The notes below the pieces were generated by a model. That model was not told where the DNA came from. It saw nothing but the letters and a program-made list of their open reading frames with translations, and searched no databases. The position numbers and the translations under genes are program-made. Positions 22,185 through 34,968 of a stretch of 64,000 bases of DNA are shown piece after piece; the stretch's first letter is position 1; each line of letters starts with the position of its first letter. The stretch is from positions 7,992,030 through 8,056,029 of the forward strand of contig CAIIXF020000009.1 in assembly GCA_903813345.2 (NCBI GenBank), written 5' to 3'. The stretch comes from Owenia fusiformis (lineage: Eukaryota > Annelida > Polychaeta > Sabellida > Oweniidae).

Positions 22185-23439
22185 AAACACTCAAAGGATT
22201 ACTACCTCCAGTGAATAAAAATGTCACCCAGACTCAGCATGAAATGTCCTTTCAAAGCTTTACTTACCTCTAAACTGTACATATTGTTTAAATCAATTGT
22301 ATGTATGGATCAAATAAATATATATTTACATAATCCTGGACAGATAAATCAAAAACATTCATTCATAGCTGAGTAAATTGGAATTCATCAAGAGGGTTGC
22401 AAAATATGTGAATTTTTTCCCTTCTGGCCCCCACCCTCTTTGAAGGTCTCCAGACACCGTAACAATTTTTTCTAATTTTTTAAAAAAATACTACCCAAAA
22501 ATATAGACTTCAATCTATGCATTTCTGATGTTTTTTTCTCCTATTCTTAAAAAAAGTTTTTTCACACTTCAATTGGGGCACTTTCTGTTGCTAGTTTACC
22601 CAACTCCTTTAATAGTATTTATTTTCTTCATTTTTCTTTTTAAAGATACTCTATTGAGACTTCTCTGTGGCATTTTTTCTTTATTCCTTTTTGTTTTGAA
22701 TTTTTAACACCATAACATTTACTAACTACTCAATATGCAACTTTTCACCGCGTAGAATTTTAAAATATTAAGTTTGAAAATTCCATTTTTATAATGGAGC
22801 TCAATGGGAAAAACTACATAATTTGAATTATTTTCAAACGTAGCGGCGCGATTTTGATAAAATTGACAGATATAATAAATATTGGTAAGACAAAATGTTT
22901 GATGAAAAATGAAGAAAATTCACCGTCCTGGTTAGGCAAACTATAGAAAAATCTGAAATAATCATAAAAACCTGTAAAAATAGATTGAAGGGGGTGATGT
23001 TCATTTTTAATGTTCCCTTCACCACTACAGGGTAACCATAATTTTGGTACTGATTTGATTTTTCAATGAAAATCATTTCTATAGTGTATAGTCAGTTTAA
23101 ATAATACAATTGGTATATTTCTTTACTGAACAGTGCAATCATTTATTTATTTATCAACAGTAATGCAAACTACATATTATACAGTTAGTAAAATATTAAA
23201 ATAATTCTATTAAAATTAAAGCATTGCCAGAATGTGTTGACAGCTAGCAAAAAATTGAAGAATTTGAAGAAAAATAGCCACCCAAAGACACTTACACCTG
23301 CTAATTGCCACTTTGCAAAGAGTTTATTCAAGCAAGAAAACTATTTGGAAAAACATAATATCGGGTTGAACATGGTACCCACCACTCTGGTTACCTTAGC
23401 AACCATCTCTCAAGAACCAATCAAAATTGAGGTCCCAAA
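22185..23439. other. AT-rich stretch without a supported gene
   Basis: Poly-T and poly-A rich; short open frames only, without domain features. No repeat boundaries could be fixed by eye. Confidence 0.4.
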
Positions 23440-24236
23440 GGACCTTATACACCCTCCATTGGGATCTCCCCATGAGAAAAAAATAATTCATCTGATTTTT
23501 CAAAATGAGTATTCTGCTTTAATTATTACATTTATATGCACACTAATATCTTGTTGACCTATATTCAGCACTGTATTGATGTATAGGCCACTTATTAGGG
23601 TCATAATTCAATCATGAAGTGTAGAGGCATATGATTCCAAACCAGGAAGTATTTTTGGGTCTGTCAAAATCCATTTGCATCCTACGCATCCCTACATCTT
23701 ATCCAAATATGTTACTACATAATGAAATAAAATAGTATATTCTTTGGTTTTACAAAGTTGTATGATTTTTGATAAGTGTAAAAGTTGTTTTTGGAGCATT
23801 TTTCTATAGCCATTTTGTAGGGAAAAAATGATGAAAAAATGTACAATCTTTTAATTTTAAGTATGACCTGAATCGATTGCAAACTTCATATTTGCACATT
23901 TGATGAGATAAACCATTAGTGCCATATTATGAAATTATTAAGTTTGCAATCGATTCAGGTCATAGTGTATTTTTGGTATTTGTGTGATAATCAATAGAAA
24001 CCAATGGCCTCTATTGGGATCTGCTGATATCCTCATGTCAAATCAATGAAGCACAGCCCCATGTAAGGCAATACAACCTTACTCAACTAAATGGCCCCTA
24101 TCTCAGCCTGTATGTGTGCCCGAGCATTTTAATATTTTCCAAAGAGTTATATGACATTCTATTCTTCATGTTACACCTAACAATTATTCATTTTGACCAT
24201 AGGGGTATTTGCCAATAATCGCACCTCTTCCTTTTA
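23440..24236 (+). mobile_element. Repeat family A, copy 1 (with central CGATTGCAAACTT palindrome)
   Basis: Family A has ends of the type GTGCACCCTCCATTATGATC then TCCCCATGA (here diverged: ACACCCTCCATTGGGATCTC). Diagnostic inner segments are TATCTTGTTGACCTATATTC, CCATTTGCATCCTACGCATC, and a palindrome TATGACCTGAATCGATTGCA / TGCAATCGATTCAGGTCATA with ~70 bp between the arms (23866-23964). The other end is GACCATAGGGGTATTTGCC. Copies also lie at 44190-45710 and 49811-51156, with an end fragment at 38316. Confidence 0.8.
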
Positions 24237-25036
24237 ACATATAATGTATAAATGTAAAACACATATGTGTACCAAGTTTCATTGTAAAAGTCCTATTTTC
24301 CTTTAAGTTATGGCATCAACTGCAAAACTTTTTGAACCATCTAAGTATATACCTTATTAGATGCAGTGAAGGAGTTAAATCATTGGGATATGAATAAATC
24401 ATGCAAAACATATTTTGTACATATTTCTCATCATTTAGGGTTACCCAGTAGTTTACAAGCTGACCTTTGCAAAATATATTTCACTTACTATCCTCATTCG
24501 CTGTCACGCTATCTAGTTTCTTTCCAAATTGGCCTGGATTGCCTGGTTTATTGGTTTTAGCGAACCGTCCATTTCGTCGAACCATCATTTTGCTAAGGTT
24601 GTTTGTGATGAATATACAATATTCAGTTACATATAACTGTACAGCAACTTTATGCAAGGGAAGGTAATTGTGTGAGAGCACATAAAGTACAGGAAGTATT
24701 GACCCACTTGTCTCAGTGAATCTTATAAACAGTGCATAAAGTTTTTTCTATGCAATGATTGGCTCACAGTTACTTATAGTGTAAGTTATTTTATTTCTAT
24801 ACAGTGTGGAATAGAGTGTATAAACTTTTACAGTTTCAAGCAGGTTTTAGTGTTTTCTGACCAATGATATATTCAGACTTATTCATTTCACGATTATGTA
24901 ATACTGACCTACATATCTGTATAGCATATCTTTAAACATATTTGCATTCGTGTACAGATTTTCTATTTGTCTTTCACAAAATCAAAGGTATACGTAATAT
25001 TCGATATATCTAACCGGTTTTGACATAACCTATTAT
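24237..25036. other. Stretch without a supported gene
   Basis: Short open frames only. No splice-supported exon or clear repeat end identified. Confidence 0.4.
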
Positions 25037-25209
25037 ACAAATAGTGACTGCCATTGAGGGAAATAGTGCAAAATATTTTCCTCAAGGGAATATGCTGTCC
25101 ACTGACATGTTCCCGAGGCTGCAGGCCGAGGGAACAAGTCAGTGGACAGGATATTCCCGAGAGGAAAATTTTTACACTATTTCCCGAAAATGTGGCAGTC
25201 ACTATTTGT
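25037..25209. repeat. Palindrome with CGAGG-type centre, copy 1
   Basis: The arms pair as ACAAATAGTGACTGCCA / TGGCAGTCACTATTTGT, GGGAAATAGTG / CACTATTTCCC, CTGTCCACTGAC / GTCAGTGGACAG and TGTTCCC / GGGAACA. The centre is CCGAGGCTGCAGGCCGAGGG. Palindromes with different arms but the same kind of centre lie at 30683-30820 and 63376-63485. Confidence 0.8.
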
Positions 25210-25728
25210 TTTATTATATACCTGATAGTACTCTGTAAAAAAAACAAAATGAGAAGTCTTTTCATTTCAATATCAAATGTTCACAGGTTCTTATTGGCAT
25301 TTAAATGCATTTTACCTTTCAACTCCTATAATCTCAGATTTGGGGGAAGATAAAACGTACTATTGACTGGTCACATGACCTAACTGGTGATTAGTACAAT
25401 TCATCTTCCCTGAAAGCGGGGATTTAGGACTTTCCAGGGAATAAGTTCATCTATTCCATATCATGTGACCATGAATAAGCCAATGAGCATCTAGAATACA
25501 TTTGAGGTATATAATAATAACAAATAAATAGCATTATATTTATTCAGCATAGAGAATTTACACATTCGTATATACTTAAAGTCATAATGCGATAACATAA
25601 GTTCTATTTTACTAATCTATAAATACCTTCAGTTGTGAATCAAGGTTGTAGAGATATATAATATTCATGTGGTCTTCTTTTACCGTTGACTTAAACTTTA
25701 AAAATACCAATAAATGTTATTATTATCA

Positions 25729-25896
25729 CGCCGGGGCAAGATGCGGTCAAGCGTGGTACATGTACATAAAAAATGATGCATATGTCTTGCTTTCCATGCT
25801 TGCAAATATTCGTTCGATATCTTAGAGAAACTGATATTATTCACATATCACTGTTACATCATAACATGACACAAATAACAAGCTCGCAGAGTTTCC
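25729..25896 (+). pseudogene. Decayed copy of BK-beta-like exon 1 (TM1 deleted)
   Basis: Closely matches the exon at 36962-37429 in two pieces. CGCCGGGGCAAGATGCGGTC then AAGCGTGGTACATGTAC corresponds to 37110-37146. It jumps directly to ATGATGCATATGTCTTGCTT..., which corresponds to 37303 onward (FPCLQIFVRYL). About 157 bp that code for the first membrane segment and part of the loop are missing. The end (GCAGAGTTTCCAATTGC) has lost the AAG|GTAAGG donor. No start codon region is present. Together with 31638-31995 it forms a partial duplicate of the downstream gene. Confidence 0.8.
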
Positions 25897-26946
25897 AATT
25901 GCAAAGGTATTGTAAGCTACTGTTTGTTTTTGTGTTTGTGTGCTGGTTTCCTCTATATTTCTTTGTAAATGTGTTTATTAAAACTATGTCCAATAGTTCA
26001 ATGTTAATACATGAATAAAGGGAGCGGGCTTATATGAAAATGGACTCTGAGGGAGACCTTTGTTCTTAACGGAGTGACTCCCCCTAGTGATGAGCCCTTT
26101 TGAAAAGTTATCTTAGATCTTCCTTACGTTTATATAAAAGCTATGGAAGCCCTTGTCCACGAGCTATCATACACCCAGATCTTTTCTGAACAATATACAG
26201 TGCCATAAATACTAATTCTGTAGCTCATCTCTAATCCCTTTGACATTACACAAATGTTGCAAAGCATCACTATCGCTATCTTCATATTATCTTTCTAGAG
26301 TGCGATCTATAATACTTTGTTTTGTACGCGTCAATGATTAGATATCAGAAACCTAACAAAAACAGACAGATTTAGACAAAACAAAGCATATAATATAATA
26401 TGAATTTACTTACAAAATGTAACAATCCGTTTTATAAGGTTTCGGTGATAATTCTATAGAAATTATAAGCTAATGTTGATACGGGGTTCATTTTCATATA
26501 CCTCCTTATTCTTTAATAGATTCAAGGGGCGAAAGTTTAAAGTTATATTATCCGATATCTTACAATTACGGCAATTAATAGTGTCACTACAACTCACCTC
26601 CTTTTCTGTTAACACCCATTTAAAACGGCGTTATCTCTTAGGTTGTTCTGATTTAGGGTTAATATTCCACAGACAATGCTCTAATACAATACAATCGAGG
26701 AAACATTGAAATCTTCGGAACAATTATGAAAAAACGAGGATTTTCGGTACCTAATCCAATATACCACGAGATGGATCCACATGTCCCCTTTAAAACTGAA
26801 AATGTTTTTGCATAGAAAGGCAATTGAAATAAAAAGATATGACCGCTTTTTCCACCACCTGTCCGAATTTTGGATGATTTTCAAAAGATTTCAAACTCAA
26901 AACCATCACAAAAAGTTAAATATTTGAAGTAAACCAGAGGAAGTGA
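25897..26946. other. Intron-like stretch of the duplicated locus
   Basis: No supported gene. This sequence follows the decayed exon copy. Only short open frames; no clear match to the intron of the intact gene found by eye here. Confidence 0.35.
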
Positions 26947-26996
26947 GTAGCTCCCACAATTCTTTCATATTCTATCGTATTTGGGGATTCCCCATG
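26947..26996. repeat. Dispersed repeat, inverse of 11141-11190
   Basis: GCTCCCACAATTCTTTCATA.. to TTTGGGGATTCCCC matches the complement of 11141-11190 with few differences. TGACGTCATCA follows at 26996. Confidence 0.6.
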
Positions 26997-27248
26997 ACGT
27001 CATCACCCGCATCATCTCCAATCAAATTGCAGGATGTGATCACGTGAACAATCATGAGCACATGCTCTCTCAGTGCTTAAACTTAGTTAAATTTGAAATC
27101 GAGGGAATGGCGTTAACATCAGTTCAACATCATCATTTCAAACCTACGGTAATACAATTGAAGTTACTCGATCCATACTTGAAGAGAATACTCATAAAAC
27201 TACAGCGAACATTTGGAGATCCATATCAATGGCAAATTAGGCCTGTTA

Positions 27249-27300
27249 ATAAAATTTGTTTTCGAACGTGCCAATACGAAAGGTCATCTTTGGGAAATCT
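27249..27300 (+). repeat. 45-bp dispersed repeat, copy 1 of 2
   Basis: TTGTTTTCGAACGTGCCAAT then ACGAAAGGTCATCTTTGGG recurs at 28348-28390 (TTGTTTTCAAACGTGCCAAT then ATGAAAGGTC), followed there by a poly-C run. This suggests a repeat of wider extent around both. Confidence 0.6.
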
Positions 27301-27341
27301 TTGGGCGTGATGACATACGTCACAATCGACAAACCTTGAAA

Positions 27342-27458
27342 ATGGCGGCCTCAAATGTTTCGAAATACGCTTCGAATATTATCATGTTCATTTCCGGCGT
27401 TTTAACCACTATCATAGCTTGTTATTTTACATCAAGATATTTGTTTCATTGTTTTTAA
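27342..27458 (+). CDS. Candidate 38-residue membrane micropeptide, copy 1
   Basis: ATGGCGGCCTCAAATGTTTC... encodes MAASNVSKYASNIIMFISGV then LTTIIACYFTSRYLFHCF, a single hydrophobic segment with a good Kozak context (GAAAATGGCG). A second copy at 58839-58937 keeps the frame without indels over 33 codons (VSKFSKYASNNIMFISGVLT). Differences between the copies are mostly amino-acid-changing, so constraint is not shown. It may be a repeat with a chance open frame, or the first exon of a membrane protein. Not recognised. Confidence 0.25.
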   Translation: MAASNVSKYASNIIMFISGVLTTIIACYFTSRYLFHCF

Positions 27459-28200
27459 ATTGATTAACTAACTAACATCGATTAAAACATCACAAAGATG
27501 TTGAATCCTAAGAAATATAACTTAAAGATGCAACAATTAGCGCAGGGGGGGGGGGGGGGCATTCAACGATCCTCGACCAGTGTCAAAATAAGTTTGGATA
27601 TTTCATCAAGACTAACATATATTTTTATTATCTTCAAAGAAACCCCCTGGATGAACATTATTTCAGCTGATATACCTCTTGAAACGTGGTGAATCTTAAA
27701 AATCTATGAACTGAATTTACACTTCTTAATGCTGAAATTGAGCGTTTATCCATACATTTTAATAAAAAAGGTATGTCATGAGGGAACATGCAATGGATAT
27801 CTCTTTGGATTGAGAAATCAAGGAATAGGAACATTTTCAATCGGGGGTGAAAATTGTAAAATCTGCATAAAGTATACGATAGCAGCTGTATATCATAAAT
27901 ATAACATTGATCTTATAAGTTCTATGTATAATATACATATAAAGCAGAATAAAGAAGCTTATAAAGGAATAGGTTCAATGAATTAATTTAAGTATTTAAT
28001 GTATCTCGGTAACAGGTAATTGTTATGCAAGTAGTATAGCCTTATCTATTGCAGTTTACTTAATGCGATTGCTGAAATGTCTGAGCTGGAAGTAGGGAAA
28101 GGAGGGATTCGGGATCTTGAAGGAATACTAATCATAATGTACACTGAGCTTTGTGAGAGAATCGATCATTTGAAATATTGGTCAGTTGGTAAGGGACATA

Positions 28201-29092
28201 TACAGGTCGTTCAATAAGTTTGCAAAAAAATGCTTACATAACATGCCAAATTGTTGATTTGTAAAATATCAGCAAACATCAGCATGTCACTTAACTTTTG
28301 GGTTGGCGGGTCACTCTATGTCACACAATTCACAATTTCTGTAGGCCTTTGTTTTCAAACGTGCCAATATGAAAGGTCATCTTTGGGAAATCCCCCCCCC
28401 CCCCTGCATAAAACTAAGGAATTTGAAAGTTGAATTGTCTTTTAAAAATGTAAAATACAATATGCTGTATATGTTATATCATTGTAAACATGAGGCAGAC
28501 TTCTATTCCACAATTATGAGAAGTGTCATGTCAGTATGAGAAGCAATCATGGATGTTAATAGCACATTACTGACATTAATGTTCTTGCTTATGGCTTCGT
28601 AATTGAAACCTTATGGGCTATACTTGGGTTAACACATGTTTTCCTGAGATCAAGCATCTTGTATTTATTTTGCTTTCTTGATAAGATTGTGACCTTCGAA
28701 TGTTAGAACAAAAACGGATATTATGAGAAAAAGCACGGAAATTACCAGAAGGTCCTCGCAACCAGGCCTTAAAATGCACCTATTTACTTTATTAAAATCG
28801 AAACATGTCAATAAAAAGTTGCACTCGCGAATACAAGCTAAGATTATTTTTCTAACCAGCCTTTTACGGACACCCTGTGCCTTTTCATGTCTCCATTCAC
28901 AGGCCAGTACGTAATTGATTGTATAAGTTATTATCTATTTTGTGATGACGTATTGAAAACTTTCTAAGCTTTTGAAAAAGCTTAATTAATACGGCATTCT
29001 TAAGTTGTCGGAACAGATTTTTCTATCTTGCGTTTATCAAATAATATTTTGATATTCTTTTAGAGGGTGGCATTTTTTTGTGCTACCCTGTA
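28201..29092. mobile_element. Possible mariner-type non-autonomous element
   Basis: Left end TACAGGTCGTTCAATAAGTT, with AAAAAAATGC a little further in. The right end, read inversely, is TACAGGGTAGCACAAAAAAA then TGC. Both ends sit at TA. The interior has no intact transposase; an internal GGACACCCTGTGCC near 28870 may mark another end. Boundaries are tentative. Confidence 0.4.
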
Positions 29093-29189
29093 TATCATTT
29101 GCAGCATCATTCGACTCTTCTATTACAATTGATGAGCTAATATATTACTTTCAGGTAAGCACTTGGGACAGTGGATAAATAACAGATGA

Positions 29190-29569
29190 TTAAAGGCAGA
29201 ATCTGATATATAGGCGGTGACAAAATTACAAGCAACATGTGTAATTGACCTACCAATCTATTCCTTACAATATCAAATACAAAATCTCCCAAAAGATTCA
29301 CAATATGTTATAAATTGGTGAAGTTATTGATGATTTAATGTACAAAAATGACTGAAAATGTTTAAATTGTCCCAAATAATAAGAAAGGTAACCATTCTTA
29401 AAGAAAAATAATACATTATTGTAAAAATCTTTAGTTTTCCTGGAATAAAGTATGCACTTTTGTGATATTTTTGAAAATAGACATGACAAGGAACGACATG
29501 AGCCAAAAATATTCTAAAATTGAAACAATTTTCTGTTTAGCCTGCTCGCTATATCTGATTCTCTCTTAA
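29190..29569. mobile_element. TTAAAGGCAGAATC MITE, copy 2
   Basis: Aligns over its length with 9648-9992, sharing CCTACCAATCTATTCCTTAC, ATATGTTATAAATTGGTGAA and AAAATCTTTAGTTTTCCTG. It has ~35 extra bases before the right end (TATCTGATTCTCTCTTAA). Same orientation as copy 1. Confidence 0.8.
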
Positions 29570-29739
29570 AATTAGATATGCCATGGACATCCCTGCAAAA
29601 AGAGGCTCACATCCCAATCCGTGTATCTCGATGTTTGTGTGGCGTTTTTCAATTTGTTATATTTCCTGAAAAGCAATATCACACACAAGGGAGCTATCAG
29701 TTCAGATTTGCTACAAATAAGATTATAATATAGGTTCTA

Positions 29740-29885
29740 GGTTATTCCACAAGGAGGTTGACTGTAAGTTTTGCTGGAGATAATTTTATATTAATATCAT
29801 TAGGCTGTTTCGGACAGATTGCTTTGATAGCAATTCCTGACATATTCTAAATCTACTTTGAGATAATGTCACCATGGACTTATTT
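29740..29885 (+). repeat. Intron segment shared with 56022-56160 (duplicated locus)
   Basis: Shares AGGAGGTTGACTG, ATAATTTTATATTAA, CATTAGGCT, AGATTGCT.TGATAGCA and CTGACA.ATTCTAAATC in order with 56022-56160. In both loci it lies 0.8-1.8 kb before exon 2 or its decayed copy, so it marks a segmental duplication rather than a scattered repeat. Confidence 0.7.
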
Positions 29886-30682
29886 AAGTAATCGCTTGAT
29901 CATGGTGTTTCATTAATATTGCCTGGCGTAAAGATTGTGTTGACTTTTATTCATCAATTATATACGTCTGGTCGAAATTCCTCATTTCGTGCTTTTAGTC
30001 AGTTTCCAAATATTCTGGTCACCAAAGTGGTAATTAGATATTGTGTATTTGCCTGTTAGATAATAGATCAGCAATGGTTTGTTTTAATCCCGGTTTTTAT
30101 TGACTCATTCATTAATTGTATGTTGAAATTTCTCAATTCGTGCTTTTAGTGGGTTTCCAAACATGTTGGTCACCGAATTGATTATTATATATTGTTTATT
30201 CAACCGTTAGATAATAGATCTGAAATGGGTTTGTTTTTGTTGACTCTTATTGTACGACGGAATTCCCCATTTCATGCTTTTAGTCAGTTTCCAAATATGT
30301 TGGTCACGAAATTGGTCGTAGGAGTGTTATGTTTGTGACTTAGGTAGTATATCTGGATATTGGGATTTGTTGTCCTTATGACTGATTTTTCTATTTCTTT
30401 GAGTGATGACTTGAAATTATTTCCTCTTTTGACGTTCATAGTACTAATCAACATTCAAGTTTCTACCAAAGAGCGTTGAAATTAAAAGAAATACATAACG
30501 AACACTCTGCATGAGAAATTAAACCTTCTCAAATATATCCAATCGAATATTATACAAATATAAAATAGATGACAAAAATTGAAGCAGGAACAAATCAATG
30601 CCAAAGCAATACAAATCCATACAATATACACGTTTGTGCAAATAAAGTAGAGATAAATATTAAAATGGCAATATATATAAGG
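29886..30682. other. Intron-like stretch with a weak ~150-bp repeat
   Basis: TTCGTGCTTTTAGT.GGTTTCCAAA and ATAATAGATC recur about three times between 29970 and 30320 (near 29990, 30138 and 30272), a diverged tandem array. No gene seen. Confidence 0.5.
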
Positions 30683-30820
30683 GTTATGTACTGGGAGGTT
30701 TTGGATACAGGGTTTATCCCAAGGGAAATATGTGTATCTACCGAGGGACCGAAGGGACCGAGGGAGATACGCATATTTCCAGCGGGATAAACCCTGTATC
30801 CAAAACCGACCGTACATAAC
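30683..30820. repeat. Palindrome with CCGAGGG-type centre, copy 2
   Basis: Arms GTTATGTAC / GTACATAAC, GGTTTTGGATACAGGGTTTA then TCCC with its exact inverse, and GGAAATATG / CATATTTCC. The centre is CCGAGGGACCGAAGGGACCG then AGGG. The arms share nothing with 25037-25209. An open frame running through it is a by-product. Confidence 0.85.
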
Positions 30821-31637
30821 AGATGTATTTCATACTTACTGAGGTTCTAGGTACATCATACCTTATAAAGTTCCAAAATTCCAAAACATACTCTAGGTAC
30901 GCGTTTCTTTGAAAATTGAAAAAAAAGAAAAAAATGTGAACAAAAAACTTTTGACAAAAATTCTATACTGATTACACGTCTCGTTTGTATGATATTATTA
31001 GTGTAATCTTACTCGTATGTCACAAATGATTTTGTCATCAATCAATTTATCCAATGTTTTAGAATAGCATCAGGACGTCCGACGACATAGTACACATCTC
31101 AATCAGTTGCAGTTTTCAGATTCCAGAAAATCTGAGTATGATGCCATCGAAACAAAAATATTCGTTCGTTCGAGGGCGGGTTGTGGGTTGTTATGTATTA
31201 TCACTCGTTGAAATACGCTATGTTATTTTTGATCACATGGCACTGAATCAGCCAATCAAATCACACGAATTCTAGCAATGATAATAATGTCGTGAGCATG
31301 TGATCTCTGAACTTGGGATTGATCATTCGAACCGGTGTAAAAGGGTAGGAGGTCCTATCAAATTATGGTCCATTGATTTATATGGTGACCTAAATACAAC
31401 TCTTTCCCTCATTATCTCATACGCCAATCAGGGCCAGTAAGGGCCGTTAAGAAAGGGGACCATAATCCCTAGGGACCATCATTTCTTTCACACCGCTTTT
31501 AACTTCCTAGATCTTCACACTAGAGTCTCATAGTGACAATGATTTTTTATATTTCCCATAAACTTCATATTACTAATAAGTCGTCAAATGGTCGATTTCA
31601 GGAATTAAAATTAAATCAAACACCGTTTTATCTTCAG
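30821..31637. other. Stretch without a supported gene
   Basis: AT-rich, short frames only. It leads into the decayed exon 2 copy, whose TTATCTTCAG acceptor is still recognisable. Confidence 0.4.
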
Positions 31638-31995
31638 TGGTAGCTCGTTTGACTTATGTGGTGGTTCTGCCTGGCTGAATGAGCAACAGGTTATGTATTT
31701 TCAAAAACTTCATGGACAAATGTACAAGTGTTGGTTCAATATGTATGAAACAGAAAAGGTTCTTAGAAGGAATTGCGATAATCTAAAATATGCAGCATTT
31801 CATTTAATATTCTGGCCTGTGTTTTTGTTTGTACGTGTTGACTATGGCATTAATGATTTAGAAATATGGATCGACAGCAGTAATAGTTTTCTCCTGGTGA
31901 CCATAGTGACATATTGTGTTTTATGGATTATCACGTCGGTTTTGCGGATGGATGCTGAAATTTGGACTGGAATTCGTCTGTCCCACATCATTTGA
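31638..31995 (+). pseudogene. Diverged copy of BK-beta-like exon 2
   Basis: Matches 56943-57215: GGSAWLNEQQVMYFQKLHGQ, then MYKCWFN, then AAFHLIFWPVFLFV. Compared with the intact exon it lacks three residues (RHG) and has lost residues before VLRR. After FLFV the second membrane segment is replaced by a different reading that runs on to a stop at 31995 and happens to include a hydrophobic stretch (FLLVTIVTYCVLWI). The region around the acceptor is altered (CAGTGGTAGCTCG instead of CAGTGCTCG). With exon 1 damaged at 25729, a functional product is unlikely. Confidence 0.75.
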
Positions 31996-34187
31996 GATTA
32001 AATACCCTATCTTGTTGGAAAACTAGTATCTACAACTATTTTTGATGTTATGAGTTTGGTTATCAATTGATATCTATTCTTCAACATATATTGTTATGGC
32101 TTCTGTATGAATGAAATGTCCCTTGGTGTTATGATTCTGGATTGTGATAAATGAACTTGAATGTTGGGGAGGAGGATATAAGAAATAGTTCTTTTGACGT
32201 TGGATTTTTATTTGAGATAGTTGTGATTTACTTATGACAGGTGTACACTAAGATGTCTTTTTTTCTCGCTGCATGAGTTCCTTTGCAAGTTTTGGTTCTC
32301 TCTTTTTGGCACTTGTGCGCATGTATATGTAAGTTTGCAAACATTTTATTTGAAATGAAGGATTGGCACATATTCAATTATTTCTAAAATATGATTGTTG
32401 GAGTTTTTATCGTCACAGAGAATGATAGATGCCTTGCAGTATGTGCGAAAGCTCTTCATCATACATTTACAATTACATACGTGAGTACTAATGCAGCATC
32501 GTGGCATTTGTATTTGCTTATGACCGTAAGATCCTTTGTATTGATATGAAAGGGTTTCTTCATGTACACAAGTGACGGTATACGTCCAGAATGTTTAGGA
32601 TGTAAGTTCCTCGTTGTCATGCCATGTTGATCTTTTGTAGCATTAAAATTGAATATTAAAAGATAACGATATTTAAACATGTACTTTAACATTATATTTT
32701 ATTCTTTGATTGCATTCTTTGCTAGAGCTGAGATTAGATCATTGATATATATGTCAAGAATTTATGTTTTTCAAAAAGTTGTTTTGCAGAATTGAAATGC
32801 ATACCAGAGGCGGGAAGGATCATTTGTTGAAAACAGCAATGTTAATGTCACACTCATCACACCCGGGCATATATAAGTCATTTGCCTCTTCTAGGTAATT
32901 GATAAGCACAAAGTGAACTACTGTTTACTTGGAATTGGTCAGAAGAAAGGATCTTAGAAAGGAAATTAATGTTTTTAATAGAAGCGATAGCGGTCTGATA
33001 TTAGATACCTTAAGATTGCACCTAGTCTTGCTTGAAGAGCCTGGACTATCTACTCTAACCAAGGGCGAACGTAGTACCCGGAACGTTCCGATCCTCGTTC
33101 GCAATTCCAATTGTATTCGGCGTTCGACCTTTTACCGGATACTGTTCTATCAACCAATTAAAACCTTGTGTAACGCAGATCATATAAAGCCCCGGATGTC
33201 GTGTCGTTTCGTTTGGTACACAACTTAAGCCCCGGATATTAAATAAGTCCTTGCTCTAACAACTTGTGTCACGTGCTTGTTGCAAGACTAGATTGCACCA
33301 AAAACAAATGAAACGAAATATTTCCTCCCAGCATTCTTTTGAGTTCGACTTTTGACTGGCATGGACCAATTTGGTATTAACATAACGTCAATGATCATTT
33401 CCAGAGCAAAAATGTATTCAGTAGATTGATCCCAAAGAGGATTGGCTCCCAGAATGCAATCTTGATGTTTTCAAACAGTGAATCCGATCTTGAAGGATGT
33501 TGTGATCACAAAAGATTGAGGACATTTTGAATGTTGATATCGATCAATGTCAAGGTCGAATGTCGATTTGCAATCCCAGGGAGCCAATACTCCTGGATTA
33601 ACACTTAAGAATAACGTACTGTAGTAGTAGTTGGTCTCAAGGTTGAGTTATTATTTTTTGAAAGAGCACATCTTCCATTATAAAGAGTATTACACAATGT
33701 CCGTTGAAATTTAATATTACCCTTTAACATATAATTTGTTTATTTATATCATATATATCAGGAATTCTTTGAACAGAAAACAGGCTGGTTTCTTTATTTA
33801 TAGGGACGACCCTCGTATTCTGTTGTTCTGTAGTTCCATGAATAAATAAATAGTTCAACGTGACTGGTTGCAGTTTGACGTCTGAATCAAATATTCATAC
33901 TGTCTGTTCTTAATGTCTATGTCAGGATATGGTTATGGTCGGACATGATACGTGACATAAATCACTTAGTGTTTTATAACTATTGCAATGTGCTCTAGAG
34001 TAATAGGTGTATGTTATATTTTCACTATTTCGTTTAACAATCATTTAAGTGGACATGAAAACGTTATCATTGTCAGCAAATTAAAAAGCTTTTAGATAAT
34101 AGCTTAAAACAATTCGATTTATTGAAGATGACATGACATTGTAATGTCCTGTTATATCACATCCAACTACCCCAACTTATGATTTGG
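31996..34187. other. 3' side of the duplicated locus
   Basis: No supported gene. At 32846-32935 the segment GCCTCTTCTAGGTAATTGAT then AAGCACAAAGTGAACT is shared with 61290-61400, downstream of the intact gene, extending the duplication past exon 2. The open frame at 32929-33228 has no recognised features. Confidence 0.5.
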
Positions 34188-34262
34188 TGGCTCGGTCGGT
34201 ATATGAAGAGAATCAGGCTTTTGATCCGCGAGGGTCCTAAGCTCGATTACCACACGAGTGCT
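34188..34262 (+). repeat. Weak tRNA-like sequence
   Basis: TGGCTCGGTCGGTA resembles a pol III A box and CTCGATTACC a damaged B box about 55 bases later. No cloverleaf can be drawn. Perhaps a SINE head; doubtful. Confidence 0.2.
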
Positions 34263-34601
34263 TTTATGAATGTCTAATATGGTCTGTAACATTGTCATTC
34301 CTAATGGGCGCCCTTGGCTCATTAAATTGGTGTCAGCGGTGGTGGGATCATGGCATTTTCACCAGTGACTATATTGTATTCACCGGTGAGCATTTGGGTA
34401 GTCACTGAAATCAATGTATTGAAGAGGGTATATTCACTGGTTATAACAAATTTACAATTGATGTTGAAACTGACACATTATTCGTTATGAGCTTTGGTGA
34501 TTTGCTTTGTTGCTTTCGTCTCAGTTACACATATTCATTTACATGACATAACAAATTTGAAATAATTTTGATTTACTTGTTGAAATAAGATCCAGTTTTT
34601 A

Positions 34602-34943
34602 GCACCCGTATAGTTCAGCGGTAGCGCGTGTATCTCTTACGCATATAGCTCCCGGATTCGATCCCCGGTTCAGGCAATACTTAATTAAGTACTTCTAATC
34701 GGGGTGTTTGACTGAGTGTTCCATAACTCGTAAAAAGGCCGTGGTGTGTATTTGTCCGTTGAGTTCAGTTCTAGATTGTGACTCTGAATGATTAAGAATC
34801 TGTTTAATAATTGTGTACCATCCAGCGTTGGCAACTAAAATCACATGATTTGTGATGTTGTATCTTCACAAAGGCCATGGTGTATACTGGCGTTATGTGT
34901 GTTATGGCGCGTTATGAACGCTGGGCTATAAAGGATAGTTAAA
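34602..34943 (+). mobile_element. tRNA-derived SINE candidate
   Basis: The head (34602-34676) has an A box TAGTTCAGCGGTAG and a B box GATTCGATCCC at normal spacing, but the T stem has a mismatch and the acceptor arms (GCACCCG / TTCAGGC) do not pair, so it is not a functional tRNA. The body to about 34943 contains AAAGGCC.TGGTGT twice and ends GCGTTATGAACGCTGGGCTA then TAAAGG. Confidence 0.5.
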
Positions 34944-34968
34944 TCGCTCTATCAGTTTGCAGTTTCAC

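Noticed and set aside
30482-30817. 111-codon minus-strand open frame
   Set aside because: It runs straight through the palindrome at 30683-30820 and is otherwise low-complexity hydrophobic translation; no start or splice support.
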